Below are positions 46,154 through 55,484 of a DNA stretch of 64,000 nucleotides, in pieces. Source of the DNA: Spirochaetaceae bacterium (lineage in GTDB: Bacteria; Spirochaetota; Leptospiria; Leptospirales; Leptonemataceae); NCBI GenBank assembly GCA_002730875.1, contig PCBI01000017.1, positions 1 through 64,000 of the forward strand, in the 5' to 3' direction. A program made the position numbers and the translations under genes. How positions within the stretch are numbered: position 1 is the stretch's first letter; each line of letters starts with the position of its first letter. The notes beneath the pieces were generated by a model. It searched no databases, was not told the origin of the DNA, and saw only the letters and a program-made list of their open reading frames with translations.

Positions 46154-46175
46154 GGTAAATATAATTAAATTTACC
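46154..46175 (+). promoter_or_regulatory. palindromic element over a perfect -10 box
   Basis: GGTAAAT at 46154 and ATTTACC ending at 46175 form an inverted repeat. A perfect TATAAT (46160-46165) sits inside it, 48 bases before the ATG of the REC-PAS-GGDEF-EAL gene. No good -35 box is present at 17 bases. The layout fits a promoter whose -10 region is covered by a dimeric repressor, or an activator-dependent promoter. Confidence 0.45.
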
Positions 46176-46213
46176 GATTCGCCAGGCTATCAATTGTTGC
46201 AGTAATTCGCAGC

Positions 46214-48262
46214 ATGAGTCCTTCAGTCCCCTTCATTCGACTACTACTTATAGAAGACAATCCAGTGGCGGCCCGGCTCACCATGGCCATTCTGGAGCAA
46301 GAGCCCGAGTTCACAGTAAACCAGGTGGGAACACTTGCGGAGGCTGCCACCGAACTCACGAAAGAAGATTTCGATGTAGTCCTTCTGGATCTTTATTTGC
46401 CGGATGGCGAAGGCCTGGATTCCTTTCGCGCTTTTCGCGCGGATTGTCCCGATTTGCCGGTGGTCATTCTTTCCGGATTGGATGACAAAGCCGTAGCGTT
46501 GAAGGCTGTACAGGAAGGGGCGCAGGACTTCCTGGTCAAAGGCGAAATGGACGCCGAACTTCTGCGAAAATCGGTACGTCATTCCATCGAAAGAAAGAAG
46601 ATCGAAAAGGCCCTCAAAGAAAGCGAAGAAAGATACGCTCTTGCCGCCCGAGGGGCCAACGACGGAATTTGGGACTGGGACCTCGCCACGGGTAAGCTAT
46701 ACTTCTCTTCCCGATTCCTTTCTATGCTGGGACTGAATTCGGATCAAGCGCCGGAAAACCTGGAAGAATGGAGCCATATGCTTCATCCGGATGATGCGCC
46801 AGCTTTTCGTGACCTTATTCAGAAACACGTCGAAGGTTCCCTGAAACAATTAAGGGTAGAATACCGGGTTCACCACCATGATGGACAATATCGTTGGATG
46901 CTCATCCGGGGCGAAGCGGTCCGGGATGAGTCCGGCCGTGCCCGTAGAATTGCCGGCTCGCAAACAGACATTACCGACTTTCGCCTGATAGATACACTCA
47001 CCGGTCTGCCGAACCGACTGCTTTTTTCCGATCGTCTGGAGCAGGCCTATATTCGCTTTGAGAGCCATGCCTCGCGAGGCTTTGCGCTGATCTATCTGGA
47101 CATCAATCGGTTTGGCCGGATTAATGAAAGCTTCGGTATTCGCGGCGGCGATACAGTACTGGCGGACCTGGCTCGACGGCTACGCAGCGCGCTGGGCGTG
47201 GGCGATACGATATCCAGACCTGGCTCCGATGAATTCCTCATACTGGTGGAGGATGTGAATTCCCGAACCGGCATAGCGGCTCTGGAAAACCGTCTCAAGG
47301 AAACGCTCCATCGGCCCCTGTATTACGGCGGCGAGGAGTTGCATCTGGATTTCAGCGCCGGGGTGATTTTCAGCGAATTGCGGGAAGAAGGACCGGAAAG
47401 TCTCATCCGCGATGCTCACAGCGCACTACAGAGGGCCAAACAGAGGGGCGGTTCCGTATTTCAGGTCTACAGCCAGGAGCTAAGCGAAGCGTCCCGCGAA
47501 CGACTTCAGCTGGAAACATTGATCCGAAAGGCCATCGAAACCGGCCAGTTTAGATTGTTCTATCAGCCACAACTGGACCTGCGAAGCGGCAAGATATCGG
47601 GTTTCGAAGCTCTGATACGGTGGGCGCATCCTGAACTGGGTCTCATTTCACCGGATCGATTTCTGCCCGTGGCCGAGGACACCGGGCTCATCGGAAAAAT
47701 CGGCGAATGGACCTTGCGGGAAGCTATATCCCAGATGCAGAAATGGTACGATGAAGGCCTGAGAATTCGAATAGCGGTAAATCTTTCTCCCACGGAGTTC
47801 CGATCGGGCACACTGTCCGCATTTTTAAAAAAGGAACTTGCCGATGTCACCTTTCCTCTGGGAGCTCTGGAGATGGAGTTCACCGAGACGGTAGCGCTTG
47901 AGAATGTGGAGCAAACCATAGAAGAACTTCAGGAAATCCACAAGATGGGACTGAGAGTGGCCGTGGATGATTTTGGCACTGGATTCTCATCTCTAACGTA
48001 TTTGAAAAAGTTCCCTGTCAATGCCGTAAAGATCGACCGCGAGTTCGTGATGAGCATTCCCGACAACTCCGATGATGCGGCCATTGTTAGCGCCATTCTG
48101 GCCATGGGCAAGAGCCTGGATCTGGAAGTTGTGGCGGAAGGTGTGGAAACCGAGGCCCAGTTGAGCTTCCTACGAGAACGAAACTGCGAGTACGTACAGG
48201 GTTACTTGATCTCCAGACCGGTACCGGCAGAAGAGGCCCGCAAGCTATTGAATAAATTCTGA
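46214..48262 (+). CDS. REC-PAS-GGDEF-EAL cyclic-di-GMP protein
   Basis: 682 residues. REC at 8-125 with phosphoacceptor Asp in VVLLDLYLP and Lys in DFLVKG. PAS at about 145-260 (DGIWDWDLATGKLYF, ITDFRL). GGDEF at 265-425, but the signature reads R335-P-G-S-D-E-F, with Ser338 for the second Gly. EAL at 440-680 with E465-A-L, NLSPTEF, EFTETV, DDFGTGFSSL and EGVET, apparently complete. The expected output is c-di-GMP breakdown, tuned by phosphorylation and perhaps GTP binding to the GGDEF domain. The cognate kinase is not adjacent. Confidence 0.93.
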   Translation: MSPSVPFIRLLLIEDNPVAARLTMAILEQEPEFTVNQVGTLAEAATELTKEDFDVVLLDLYLPDGEGLDSFRAFRADCPDLPVVILSGLDDKAVALKAVQEGAQDFLVKGEMDAELLRKSVRHSIERKKIEKALKESEERYALAARGANDGIWDWDLATGKLYFSSRFLSMLGLNSDQAPENLEEWSHMLHPDDAPAFRDLIQKHVEGSLKQLRVEYRVHHHDGQYRWMLIRGEAVRDESGRARRIAGSQTDITDFRLIDTLTGLPNRLLFSDRLEQAYIRFESHASRGFALIYLDINRFGRINESFGIRGGDTVLADLARRLRSALGVGDTISRPGSDEFLILVEDVNSRTGIAALENRLKETLHRPLYYGGEELHLDFSAGVIFSELREEGPESLIRDAHSALQRAKQRGGSVFQVYSQELSEASRERLQLETLIRKAIETGQFRLFYQPQLDLRSGKISGFEALIRWAHPELGLISPDRFLPVAEDTGLIGKIGEWTLREAISQMQKWYDEGLRIRIAVNLSPTEFRSGTLSAFLKKELADVTFPLGALEMEFTETVALENVEQTIEELQEIHKMGLRVAVDDFGTGFSSLTYLKKFPVNAVKIDREFVMSIPDNSDDAAIVSAILAMGKSLDLEVVAEGVETEAQLSFLRERNCEYVQGYLISRPVPAEEARKLLNKF

Positions 48263-48303
48263 ATCATCTTGCCCCTGGCGGCAGGATCAGCTATCTTGCA
48301 AGA

Positions 48304-49710
48304 ATGCAGAACATTCCAATCAACGAGACCGTTCAAAGAATCGCCTCTGGATTTCCCGGATACCTGGAATTTCGCTATCATAACCGAACCATGCGTAGTC
48401 TGGGCGTGCGAAAAGGCGAGCTTAATGAAAACTCCTACAAACAGATCCAGGGCGCAGGTATTCGAGTTCTGCAAAATGGCGCCTGGGGTTTCGCCTCTAC
48501 GTCGGACCTCACCGAAATCGGCCTGCAGTCCGCGGTAAAGAAGGCCAGCGCCATGGCTCAATCCATGTCCGGCCGCAAGAAGAACCGGGTTAATCTGGCC
48601 GGAACAAACCGATTGGCCACCGGTGAATTCAACCTGGACGGTTACTTCGACCTCAAGTCCATGGACCTGGAACAAAAATTTCATACCGTTCAAACCAGTG
48701 AAGAGAACCTAAGAAAAGCGAATTCATCCATAGAGACTGCGGTCTGCCAGTACACCGAAGTCTTCGAAGAGAAATATATATTCACTACTGATGGTGCCGA
48801 CTGCTGGGTTCGCCTGGTGCGACCGGAATTACGGTTCGTAGCCTACGCAGCGGACGGCAGCCGACTCTCCCGCGGCTATGACTCTGTGGGCGCCACTGGC
48901 GGATGGAACTGCCTCTTCCAGAACAGACCACTGGAAGATTACATCGAAACCGCAGCCAGGAATGCCAGCGATCTTCTTGCAGCCGGGCCAGCCTCCGGGG
49001 GCCGCAAGAAGGTCATTCTATCTCCTGCCATGGTGGGCCTACTCAGCCATGAGGCCATTGGTCATACAGTAGAGGCGGACTTTGTACAGGCCGGATCCGT
49101 GGCACAGGGCAAACTGGGTGAAATGGTAGCCTCAGAGCTGGTCACTCTTTGCGATAGCGGCGCCAGCGAATATGCGCCGAATGCCGGCGGCGAGCTTCCG
49201 GTGGACGATGAAGGCGTCATGACAGGCAAAACCGAGGTCATCAAAGACGGTCGTCTGGTGAGCTATCTCCACAATCGAGAAAGCGCTCAGAACTTCGAAA
49301 CCCAGCCTACGGGAAATGCACGAGCCTGGGAATTCTCTGATGAACCTCTCATTAGAATGCGAAATACTTACATTGCCCCCGGCAAAGACAATCTTCAGGA
49401 GATGATTGCCGGTATTGAAGATGGCTATTTCATCGATGGCCCCGAAGGCGGTCAGGCCGATGCCACGGCCGAATTCATGTTCGGCGCCAGCCGCGTCCGT
49501 AGAATCAAGGACGGCAAGCTGGGCGAAACGGTTCAAAAGGTCACCGTTTCTGGAAATGCCTTCGATGTGCTGCAGAGTATAGACGCTGTGAGTTCGGACT
49601 TCCGCTGGGACCTGGGCTCCGGACATTGCGGCAAAGGTCAGCCGGCCAAAGTAGATGCCGGGGGGCCCTATTTGCGATGCGAGCTCCTGGTGGGCGGAGC
49701 GCAAAATTGA
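48304..49710 (+). CDS. tldD: TldD metalloprotease subunit
   Basis: 468 residues. The H-E-A-I-G-H zinc motif (HEAIGHTVEAD, about residue 250) is the TldD active site, and GASRVRRIKDGK with the final SGHCGKGQ block matches the family. TldD pairs with TldE (PmbA) in a heterodimer that degrades unfolded peptides and, in some bacteria, trims microcins or controls toxin-antitoxin systems. The pmbA-like gene follows 55 bases later, so the pair is probably co-expressed. Predicted cytoplasmic. Confidence 0.95.
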   Translation: MQNIPINETVQRIASGFPGYLEFRYHNRTMRSLGVRKGELNENSYKQIQGAGIRVLQNGAWGFASTSDLTEIGLQSAVKKASAMAQSMSGRKKNRVNLAGTNRLATGEFNLDGYFDLKSMDLEQKFHTVQTSEENLRKANSSIETAVCQYTEVFEEKYIFTTDGADCWVRLVRPELRFVAYAADGSRLSRGYDSVGATGGWNCLFQNRPLEDYIETAARNASDLLAAGPASGGRKKVILSPAMVGLLSHEAIGHTVEADFVQAGSVAQGKLGEMVASELVTLCDSGASEYAPNAGGELPVDDEGVMTGKTEVIKDGRLVSYLHNRESAQNFETQPTGNARAWEFSDEPLIRMRNTYIAPGKDNLQEMIAGIEDGYFIDGPEGGQADATAEFMFGASRVRRIKDGKLGETVQKVTVSGNAFDVLQSIDAVSSDFRWDLGSGHCGKGQPAKVDAGGPYLRCELLVGGAQN

Positions 49711-49765
49711 TGACCCGGAATGGCACAGCACAAAGGAAAGTCCTTAGAACTCCGAAGACGCAACT

Positions 49766-51154
49766 ATGACAGTAAAGACAAGAGAACTGAATGAAAGACT
49801 TCTGGACCAATCCCGGATAGCTCTCAAGGCAGCCGGAGACAAAGACATCGAGATCGCCGGCGGAGCTTCGGAGGAGATTCGCATTGTATACGAGAGCGAT
49901 GATTTCTCCGTAAGCACCAGCGGAAGCAACAGCCGATTGGGAATAAGAACATTGCAGGACCAGCGGCTCGGTTTCGTTTCTACAAACTCCACTTCGGATG
50001 CTGCTTTGATCGAGGCCGTAGGTGAAGCTTACTCCATGGCCCGTTTGTCGCCGCCATCGGAGCATTACAGTCTGGCCGAACCCGGTCCCCAGCACAGCCC
50101 GGGAAAGGAATTTATCCATGAAAACGGCGATCTGCTGGCTCTGCCCGAAAGCCAGATCATAGACTATACCGAAGAGGTCATCCGCGAAGCGATGCAGGAC
50201 CCCAGGATACGTCTGGACCGAGTGGAGTTGGCGCTTACTCGCGATGCGAAGACCCTGGTAAACAGCAAGGGAATAGAGCTCAGCATGCGACGGTCTTATC
50301 TGAGCTGGAGCGCCATGGGTATGGCCCGCCAGGACGATCAGGTAACAAGCTTTGATTATGATGGTGCGGTAGCCTTCAATACCGATCAGATCGCTCCGCG
50401 AATTGCGGCTTCCATGGGACGGTTCCGGGATAGTGTAATCAGCTCCTTGAATCCCAGATCAGGTAAGAGCTATAAAGGGCCGGTACTGATTCATCCAGCT
50501 CTTGTTAGACAATTCATACTGGGCACGATTTCCTCCAATGCGAACGGAAAGAATCAACAGGATGGAACCAGCCCCTGGAAAGAAAGCCTGAATCAAAAAG
50601 TGGCCAGCGAATCCCTCACCGTATTCGAAGATCCCCTGGATACCGAAAGACTGGAAACCTACCTGCCCTTTGACCGAGAAGGTTTCTTTACCGGAAAACA
50701 CAATATCGTAGAGAACGGCGTGCTGAAGTTCGTCGGCCACAACATCTACAGCGCCTCCCGGGCCGGCGCTCGACCTACAGGAAATGCCTCGGGCGGCTCC
50801 GGTAGCACACCCGCTGTTGGCTTCTTCAATGTAAAACTGGAACTGAACGACAGTCTGGATAAGAAGGACCTGACCGAATTAAAGAAAAGCCTGGGAAGCG
50901 GTCTTCTAATCAAACGATTCAGCGGAAATGCCGACCCCTCCTCGGGACACTTCTCCGGGGTGGCCAAGAACTCTTACTGGATCGAAAACGGCGAAATGTT
51001 CCCGGTGAAGGAAATGATGATTTCGGGTAATCTATTTGAGCTACTGAATTCAATTGTGGCGGCCAGCAGTGGGGATTTCGAAATCATGGGCGGCGCCCGG
51101 GCGCCCTATTTGATAGTGGATGGAATCAGCGTAACTTCGGGCAGCGCAGTTTAG
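49766..51154 (+). CDS. pmbA: TldE (PmbA) partner subunit
   Basis: 462 residues of the PmbA/TldE fold, lacking the HExxxH motif as expected for the non-catalytic partner. GIRTLQDQRLGFVSTN, SMRRSYLSWSAMG, ARPTGNASGGSGSTP and the C-terminal GNLFELLNSIVAASS and GGARAPYLIVDG blocks are typical. It forms the chamber with TldD and shapes substrate entry. The gene order tldD-pmbA is conserved in many bacteria. Confidence 0.95.
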   Translation: MTVKTRELNERLLDQSRIALKAAGDKDIEIAGGASEEIRIVYESDDFSVSTSGSNSRLGIRTLQDQRLGFVSTNSTSDAALIEAVGEAYSMARLSPPSEHYSLAEPGPQHSPGKEFIHENGDLLALPESQIIDYTEEVIREAMQDPRIRLDRVELALTRDAKTLVNSKGIELSMRRSYLSWSAMGMARQDDQVTSFDYDGAVAFNTDQIAPRIAASMGRFRDSVISSLNPRSGKSYKGPVLIHPALVRQFILGTISSNANGKNQQDGTSPWKESLNQKVASESLTVFEDPLDTERLETYLPFDREGFFTGKHNIVENGVLKFVGHNIYSASRAGARPTGNASGGSGSTPAVGFFNVKLELNDSLDKKDLTELKKSLGSGLLIKRFSGNADPSSGHFSGVAKNSYWIENGEMFPVKEMMISGNLFELLNSIVAASSGDFEIMGGARAPYLIVDGISVTSGSAV

Positions 51155-51259
51155 TCGGGGTTGGCTTCGCCTCTCATCCTGGTGGTAATGCCTGCGGTGT
51201 CACGAATCTATCCGGCGCCATGGGCAGTACCAGTAGTTGTATGCCGTAAGCGGGCCTCC

Positions 51260-52252
51260 TCACGGTGGTATCGATTCTGCCCCGCTCGGCGAAGCTTCAG
51301 CGCTCCGGTCCACCAGCACCTTGCGCCATAGAACCGACAGTGCGCTTCCTATCAAAGAATGCACTACGCTGGAAACGGCCGGGGGTAAGGCCACCGCCGG
51401 TTGCTGAAAGTGCGTCCGGGCCAAAACAACTCCCAATCCGGAATTTTGCATACCTACCTCGATGGAAATCGTGCGAGCCAGGCCCTCAACATCCGGTCTA
51501 AAATGAAGCACCAGCCGAGTGAAAATATAGCCCAGAAGAAAACCGCCTGAATGAAGCAGCACCGTGGCCAGAACTATGATCGGCCCGGATTCCAGAAGCA
51601 AAGCCCGGTCCTGTCCGATTACGGATGCAACGATCAGGCAAATCAACACCACTGCGATCACAGGAAGAGCCGGCTTCAGCCCATGGATCAGGCGCTTCCT
51701 GCCCAGAAATCGGTTTAAGGCCACACCGGCAATCACCGGCGCTACAACAACAAGAAGCGTGGACTTGAGTAGCCCCATGAATGAGACCTGGATTTCGGAA
51801 CCGGCCAGCAACAGCTCCACCGCTGTGGGCGTGGCCAACGCCGAAATCAGAGTCGAAACGGCGGTCATTGAAACGGAAAGCGCCACATTCGCTCGGGACA
51901 GAAAAACCACAACGTTAGAAGCGGTTCCGCCAGGACAACTGGCCACCAGAACCAGTCCGGCTTTCAGCGCAGGTTCCATGTTCAGGGCCGTTCCGATGAA
52001 GTAGCCCAGCGCAGGCATTATTGTGTACTGAAAGAGCACGCCCAGGATTACAGGGACGGGAAAAGCAAGGATTCGCTGAAAGTCCACCGGCAGCAGGGTC
52101 AATCCCATGCTCAGCATGATGCCGGCAAGGCCCAGCTGAATCCAGATCCCGGAAAACCAGGTAAAGAGCGAGGGATCCATCAGAGAAAGAGAAACGCAAA
52201 GACAAACCCAGACGGGAAACAACAGGCTGATGCGCGCCAATAAGCGCTCCAT
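51260..52252 (-). CDS. bile acid:sodium symporter family (BASS) transporter
   Basis: 330 residues from the ATG at 52252, which overlaps the stop of the upstream gene by one base (TGATG). Nine to ten membrane helices. SBF-family motifs: GIMLSMGLTL near the first pair, SCPGGTASNVVVFLSRAN (sodium and substrate region), ALATPTAVELLL and SIEVGMQNSGLGVVLA. Probably a Na+-coupled importer of organic anions such as pantothenate, keto acids or sterol conjugates; the substrate cannot be told from sequence. It is coupled to the degenerate signalling genes upstream. Confidence 0.93.
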   Translation of the reverse strand: MERLLARISLLFPVWVCLCVSLSLMDPSLFTWFSGIWIQLGLAGIMLSMGLTLLPVDFQRILAFPVPVILGVLFQYTIMPALGYFIGTALNMEPALKAGLVLVASCPGGTASNVVVFLSRANVALSVSMTAVSTLISALATPTAVELLLAGSEIQVSFMGLLKSTLLVVVAPVIAGVALNRFLGRKRLIHGLKPALPVIAVVLICLIVASVIGQDRALLLESGPIIVLATVLLHSGGFLLGYIFTRLVLHFRPDVEGLARTISIEVGMQNSGLGVVLARTHFQQPAVALPPAVSSVVHSLIGSALSVLWRKVLVDRSAEASPSGAESIPP

Positions 52253-53289
52253 CAAGCGATCCGTTCGAATCGGTAGATATTTCTTCCTTCGAAAGCCTCG
52301 CCTTCACGAAAGAAATATTTCTTACTTCTTGCATTCAATCGTTCATGGATCTCCCCGGGAATGAATATTCCATTGTAGGAACCTTCCCGGTAAGCCAGGT
52401 GCGCTGAAAAATTCAACGCTTCCGATACCAGGTTACCCATATCGCTGGTGTACACAGTCTGACCGGCCGCCAGGGCGATACTGAGCCCCGCTCGATCTAT
52501 GGGCAGTTCTCCCGAAAGCAAATACAACCGGGCGTTCATCTCCATGGAGGCCAGGAGAGCCGAAAGCGTATCGCCGCCGTCAAAGGCAGCTACCAGCGAA
52601 TCCTTCTTTTCGATCCATACCTGCCCGCCGTAGGACTCGGGTATCCGACCCAGGATTCGCTTCCATCGAGTCAGCACTTGCTGCAATTGCCAGTCATCCA
52701 TTCGCGAAAAGGTGGGTTCGGTGAATTTGACTGTGGCATACAGAAAAAGAATGTTATAGGCATGCCCTTCTTTTAGATTCTTTAGTCCGCCCAGGAGCTT
52801 CTGCGCCGCTTCCAGACGATCTTTTTCCTCTTTCTCTTTCTGCATCGATCCAACAATGATATCCGTATGCTTGCGCACCTCGGGATATGGAGGCATACTT
52901 ACCGAAAACTCTCTTATCTTCTTCCACCTTTCGCCATCGAGTAAGGCTCGAGCCAGGATGTTTGTAAAGATACCCAGCTTCAGATTCTTTTTGGAGATGA
53001 AGTCAATGGCTCCCAGACGAATGCTCTCAACGGCCAATCGCTCCGAATCAGTGCGACTAACTACGATTACAGGCATTCCTATGCGGACAACACCATCCAG
53101 AAAGGCAAAGAATGGTCGGTCCAGTTCCGATTCCGTGATCAGAAGATCGTAATCGTTGGATTGAAGGTTTCTTTCCGCTTCGCTGCAGTTGCTTGCGAAA
53201 TCCACCTGAATCCCCGAGAAGTGGGATTCCAGAGTGTTCTTGTAGTATTCCTGAATGCCCTGGTCGGGATCTATGATTAATAACTGCAA
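52252..53289 (-). CDS. degenerate receiver plus cyclase-like regulatory protein
   Basis: 345 residues. TTG start backed by GAGGG 9 bases upstream; the nearer ATG is out of frame. Residues 3-115 are a receiver fold with acidic pocket residues in IIDPDQG and Lys in DFISKKN, but the phosphoacceptor Asp is Glu53 (LLITESEL). Residues 175-320 resemble a cyclase-homology domain: LFLYATVKFTE, KKDSLVAAFDGG, RAGLSIALAAG and MGNLVSEALNFSAHLA. The metal Asp and substrate residues are lost. Probably a non-catalytic, possibly permanently 'on' regulator. Downstream of 53311-54219 by 21 bases. Confidence 0.8.
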   Translation of the reverse strand: MQLLIIDPDQGIQEYYKNTLESHFSGIQVDFASNCSEAERNLQSNDYDLLITESELDRPFFAFLDGVVRIGMPVIVVSRTDSERLAVESIRLGAIDFISKKNLKLGIFTNILARALLDGERWKKIREFSVSMPPYPEVRKHTDIIVGSMQKEKEEKDRLEAAQKLLGGLKNLKEGHAYNILFLYATVKFTEPTFSRMDDWQLQQVLTRWKRILGRIPESYGGQVWIEKKDSLVAAFDGGDTLSALLASMEMNARLYLLSGELPIDRAGLSIALAAGQTVYTSDMGNLVSEALNFSAHLAYREGSYNGIFIPGEIHERLNARSKKYFFREGEAFEGRNIYRFERIA

Positions 53290-53310
53290 AGCATGTCCCT
53301 CATTTTGATT

Positions 53311-54219
53311 CTATATAGTCAGACTCTGATATAGAGATCCGAAATCTGCGCTGCCGGCTCCCTGGAAGTACTTCCGTAGCTCATCGGGCAATAGATTATA
53401 GGCGGTTTCGCTCAGCATAATTGAGTTGGGCACTCCGTATCGATCTTCCAGGCGAGAGGCCCGTTCCATGTCTTCGCTGTGCATCTTCGATGTATCGCCG
53501 TGGTATTCTACGGATCCGTAATGCACCCCTATCCGTAACCGGATATCGCTCTCTTCGCGGAGGGCGTTTCGTGTAATGTTGTAAACCGGAAGATAAGCAA
53601 GAATTCCCAGACAGGACATCACCGCGCTCTGCACACAACTGTCGCCTATGAAAGCCGCCATTCCGCCATCGCCGTACCAGAACCAGATACGGCCATTGTT
53701 GAACTCCACGTGACTCCCCACAAAATCGCGAAGCGTGCGTATGGTGGTCTCCACGTCTACCTTGACGTTAGTGCGGACCAGTTCGGAACTTCCGACAATA
53801 TCAAGGCTGGCAAACGCCAGGCGATATTCCTGCCCCTCTCGCATGAAGCCCCAGTCCTGGGTCTTGGACTGCGCCTGATCGCGCACAAAAGCGCCCTTTT
53901 CGCGATCCAGGACAAAGCCGCTTTCTCTCAGTTCGTTAAGGATGGGCTCAATGCCCTTAAGCTTGATGATGCCGCCGCTTCCGCCGTAGCCTTCAAGCAT
54001 GATCAATTTGGCGATGAAGTCCCGCAGTTTGTCGCGAGCGCTAAAATACTGAATTACACATTGAGCCGCGACCTGTCTGGGTATGACGATATGGTCCCCG
54101 AAGCCGGAAACTTCGGCGAGATCGAAGGAGGGGTCTACTTCCCTACCGACGTAATGGATCTGCTCTGTGTTCAGAGAACGGGAAAGCAGGTCTTGCAGGA
54201 GCTTTTTTGCTTTTTTCAT
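53311..54219 (-). CDS. cyclase-homology domain protein, atypical
   Basis: 302 residues; AGGAAG ribosome site before the ATG. The N-terminal 130 residues are a helical region with a Gly-rich GGYGGSGGIIKLKG turn (shortened). Residues 140-290 follow the class III cyclase layout: metal Asp in FASLDIVGSSEL, GDG in WFWYGDGGMAAFIGD, IGVHYGSVEYHGD and a late MERASRLEDRYG. The adenine-selecting Lys is absent (the position before GDG is Tyr), so activity is doubtful. It forms an operon with the degenerate receiver protein and the BASS transporter. Confidence 0.8.
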   Translation of the reverse strand: MKKAKKLLQDLLSRSLNTEQIHYVGREVDPSFDLAEVSGFGDHIVIPRQVAAQCVIQYFSARDKLRDFIAKLIMLEGYGGSGGIIKLKGIEPILNELRESGFVLDREKGAFVRDQAQSKTQDWGFMREGQEYRLAFASLDIVGSSELVRTNVKVDVETTIRTLRDFVGSHVEFNNGRIWFWYGDGGMAAFIGDSCVQSAVMSCLGILAYLPVYNITRNALREESDIRLRIGVHYGSVEYHGDTSKMHSEDMERASRLEDRYGVPNSIMLSETAYNLLPDELRKYFQGAGSADFGSLYQSLTI

Positions 54220-54267
54220 AAAGCTTCCTACATTTAGCCTGCTATGGTTCTTTTGGGAAGTAAAATT

Positions 54268-54340
54268 TGGAGACTACCGGGATCGAACCGGTGACCTTCT
54301 GCGTGCAAGGCAGACGCTCTCCCAGCTGAGCTAAGCCCCC
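54268..54340 (-). tRNA. tRNA-Ala (anticodon TGC)
   Basis: 73 nt cloverleaf on the minus strand. The acceptor arms GGGGGCT and AGTCTCC pair with G3-U70, the alanine identity pair. The D-loop region is TAGCTCAGCTGGGAGAGC, the anticodon loop is CTTGCAC (TGC), and the T-arm CCGGTTCGATCCCGG is perfect. Discriminator A73 is at 54268. CCA is not encoded. Flanked by a signalling operon and an SDR gene. Confidence 0.97.
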
Positions 54341-54441
54341 ATGAGTTACTAGTGATGAAATTTTCCGGCCCTCTGCTGTAAAGTCGAAATTGAAATTTTT
54401 GGGCTTTACCAGAGACTCAGCGGTGGAAATTCATCAAAGCA

Positions 54442-55380
54442 GTGAGTTCTACGCGACGCATTCTGATTACGGGTGCAGGATCGGGCATTGGCCTCGAAAC
54501 TGCCCTGAAGTTGTCCGAAAATGGTCACACCGTCATAGCTGGCATCCGAAATCCGGACAAATTCAAAAAGGCCTGGAAAGCCCGGGCGGGCAACACGCCT
54601 CCACCTTTCCAGATTTCGAAGTTCGATGTTACGAAAGCTACGGAAGTAAATAGAGAAATCAAACGGCTATTGAAAGACGGATCCATAGATACTTTGATCA
54701 ACAATGCCGGGTACGGGCTCTACGGCTGTTTCGAAGAGTTGCCGGATAAGCAATTCCAGGAGCAATTCGATACAAACCTGTTTGGCATACTGAATGTTAC
54801 TCGTGCGCTTCTACCCGCGATGCGTGCAATGCATGCCGGGCAGATAATCAACGTCAGCTCCATCCTGGGGCGAGTGGTGCTTCCTACAGGATCCGCCTAT
54901 TGTAGCTCCAAATGGGCCGTCTCCGGATTTACCCGATCGCTGCGATACGAGCTTTCGCCACTCGGCATCCAGGTCTGCGCTGTGGAACCAGGATTGATTC
55001 GCACTGCCTTCAAAGAAAATATGCGCGTGCCGGCCATTCAGGAATCCTCCGGGAATAGTCCAGGACGGAAACGGTCGGAGAAGAAATCATTAAGCAATCC
55101 TTCGAATCGCGGTATTTCGAGAGATAATCACAGCGATTACGAACCGTTCAATCATATGATTGCCGCAGAAATCAAAGAATACGGCAGGTTTTCCACTCCT
55201 GCCGAAAAAGCCGGACGTAAACTGTCCGCTCTGGTGGAGCGGCGTAGACTTCCGGCCAGCTATCGCATTGGCCTGGATGCCAAGCTGGTGTACGGAGCCA
55301 CCAGACTGCTCCCGGAGTCGTGGCTGGACGCAGCCCTAAAGTTGGGTACAAAGCGAACGTACAATGCGGCCGGGAATTAA
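54442..55380 (+). CDS. short-chain dehydrogenase/reductase
   Basis: 312 residues from a GTG with only a weak upstream ribosome site. Classical SDR: TGAGSGIG cofactor loop near residue 10, NNAGYG, catalytic Ser in NVSSILG and Y-C-S-S-K (YxxxK) with an upstream Asn. FDVTKATEV suggests Asp-based NAD(H)/NADP choice cannot be settled. An extra Ser/Arg/Lys-rich insert of about 45 residues after residue 195 (SGNSPGRKRSEKK) lies near the substrate lid and is unusual. Substrate unknown. Confidence 0.93.
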   Translation: MSSTRRILITGAGSGIGLETALKLSENGHTVIAGIRNPDKFKKAWKARAGNTPPPFQISKFDVTKATEVNREIKRLLKDGSIDTLINNAGYGLYGCFEELPDKQFQEQFDTNLFGILNVTRALLPAMRAMHAGQIINVSSILGRVVLPTGSAYCSSKWAVSGFTRSLRYELSPLGIQVCAVEPGLIRTAFKENMRVPAIQESSGNSPGRKRSEKKSLSNPSNRGISRDNHSDYEPFNHMIAAEIKEYGRFSTPAEKAGRKLSALVERRRLPASYRIGLDAKLVYGATRLLPESWLDAALKLGTKRTYNAAGN

Positions 55381-55484
55381 AGAAGCGGAAGCCAATGATC
55401 CGGGCCAGTCCCTAAAGGAACCATGACCGGTAGAATTTATCCAATTGAATCATCAAGCATAGATACTTCGAACTGAGCGAAACG

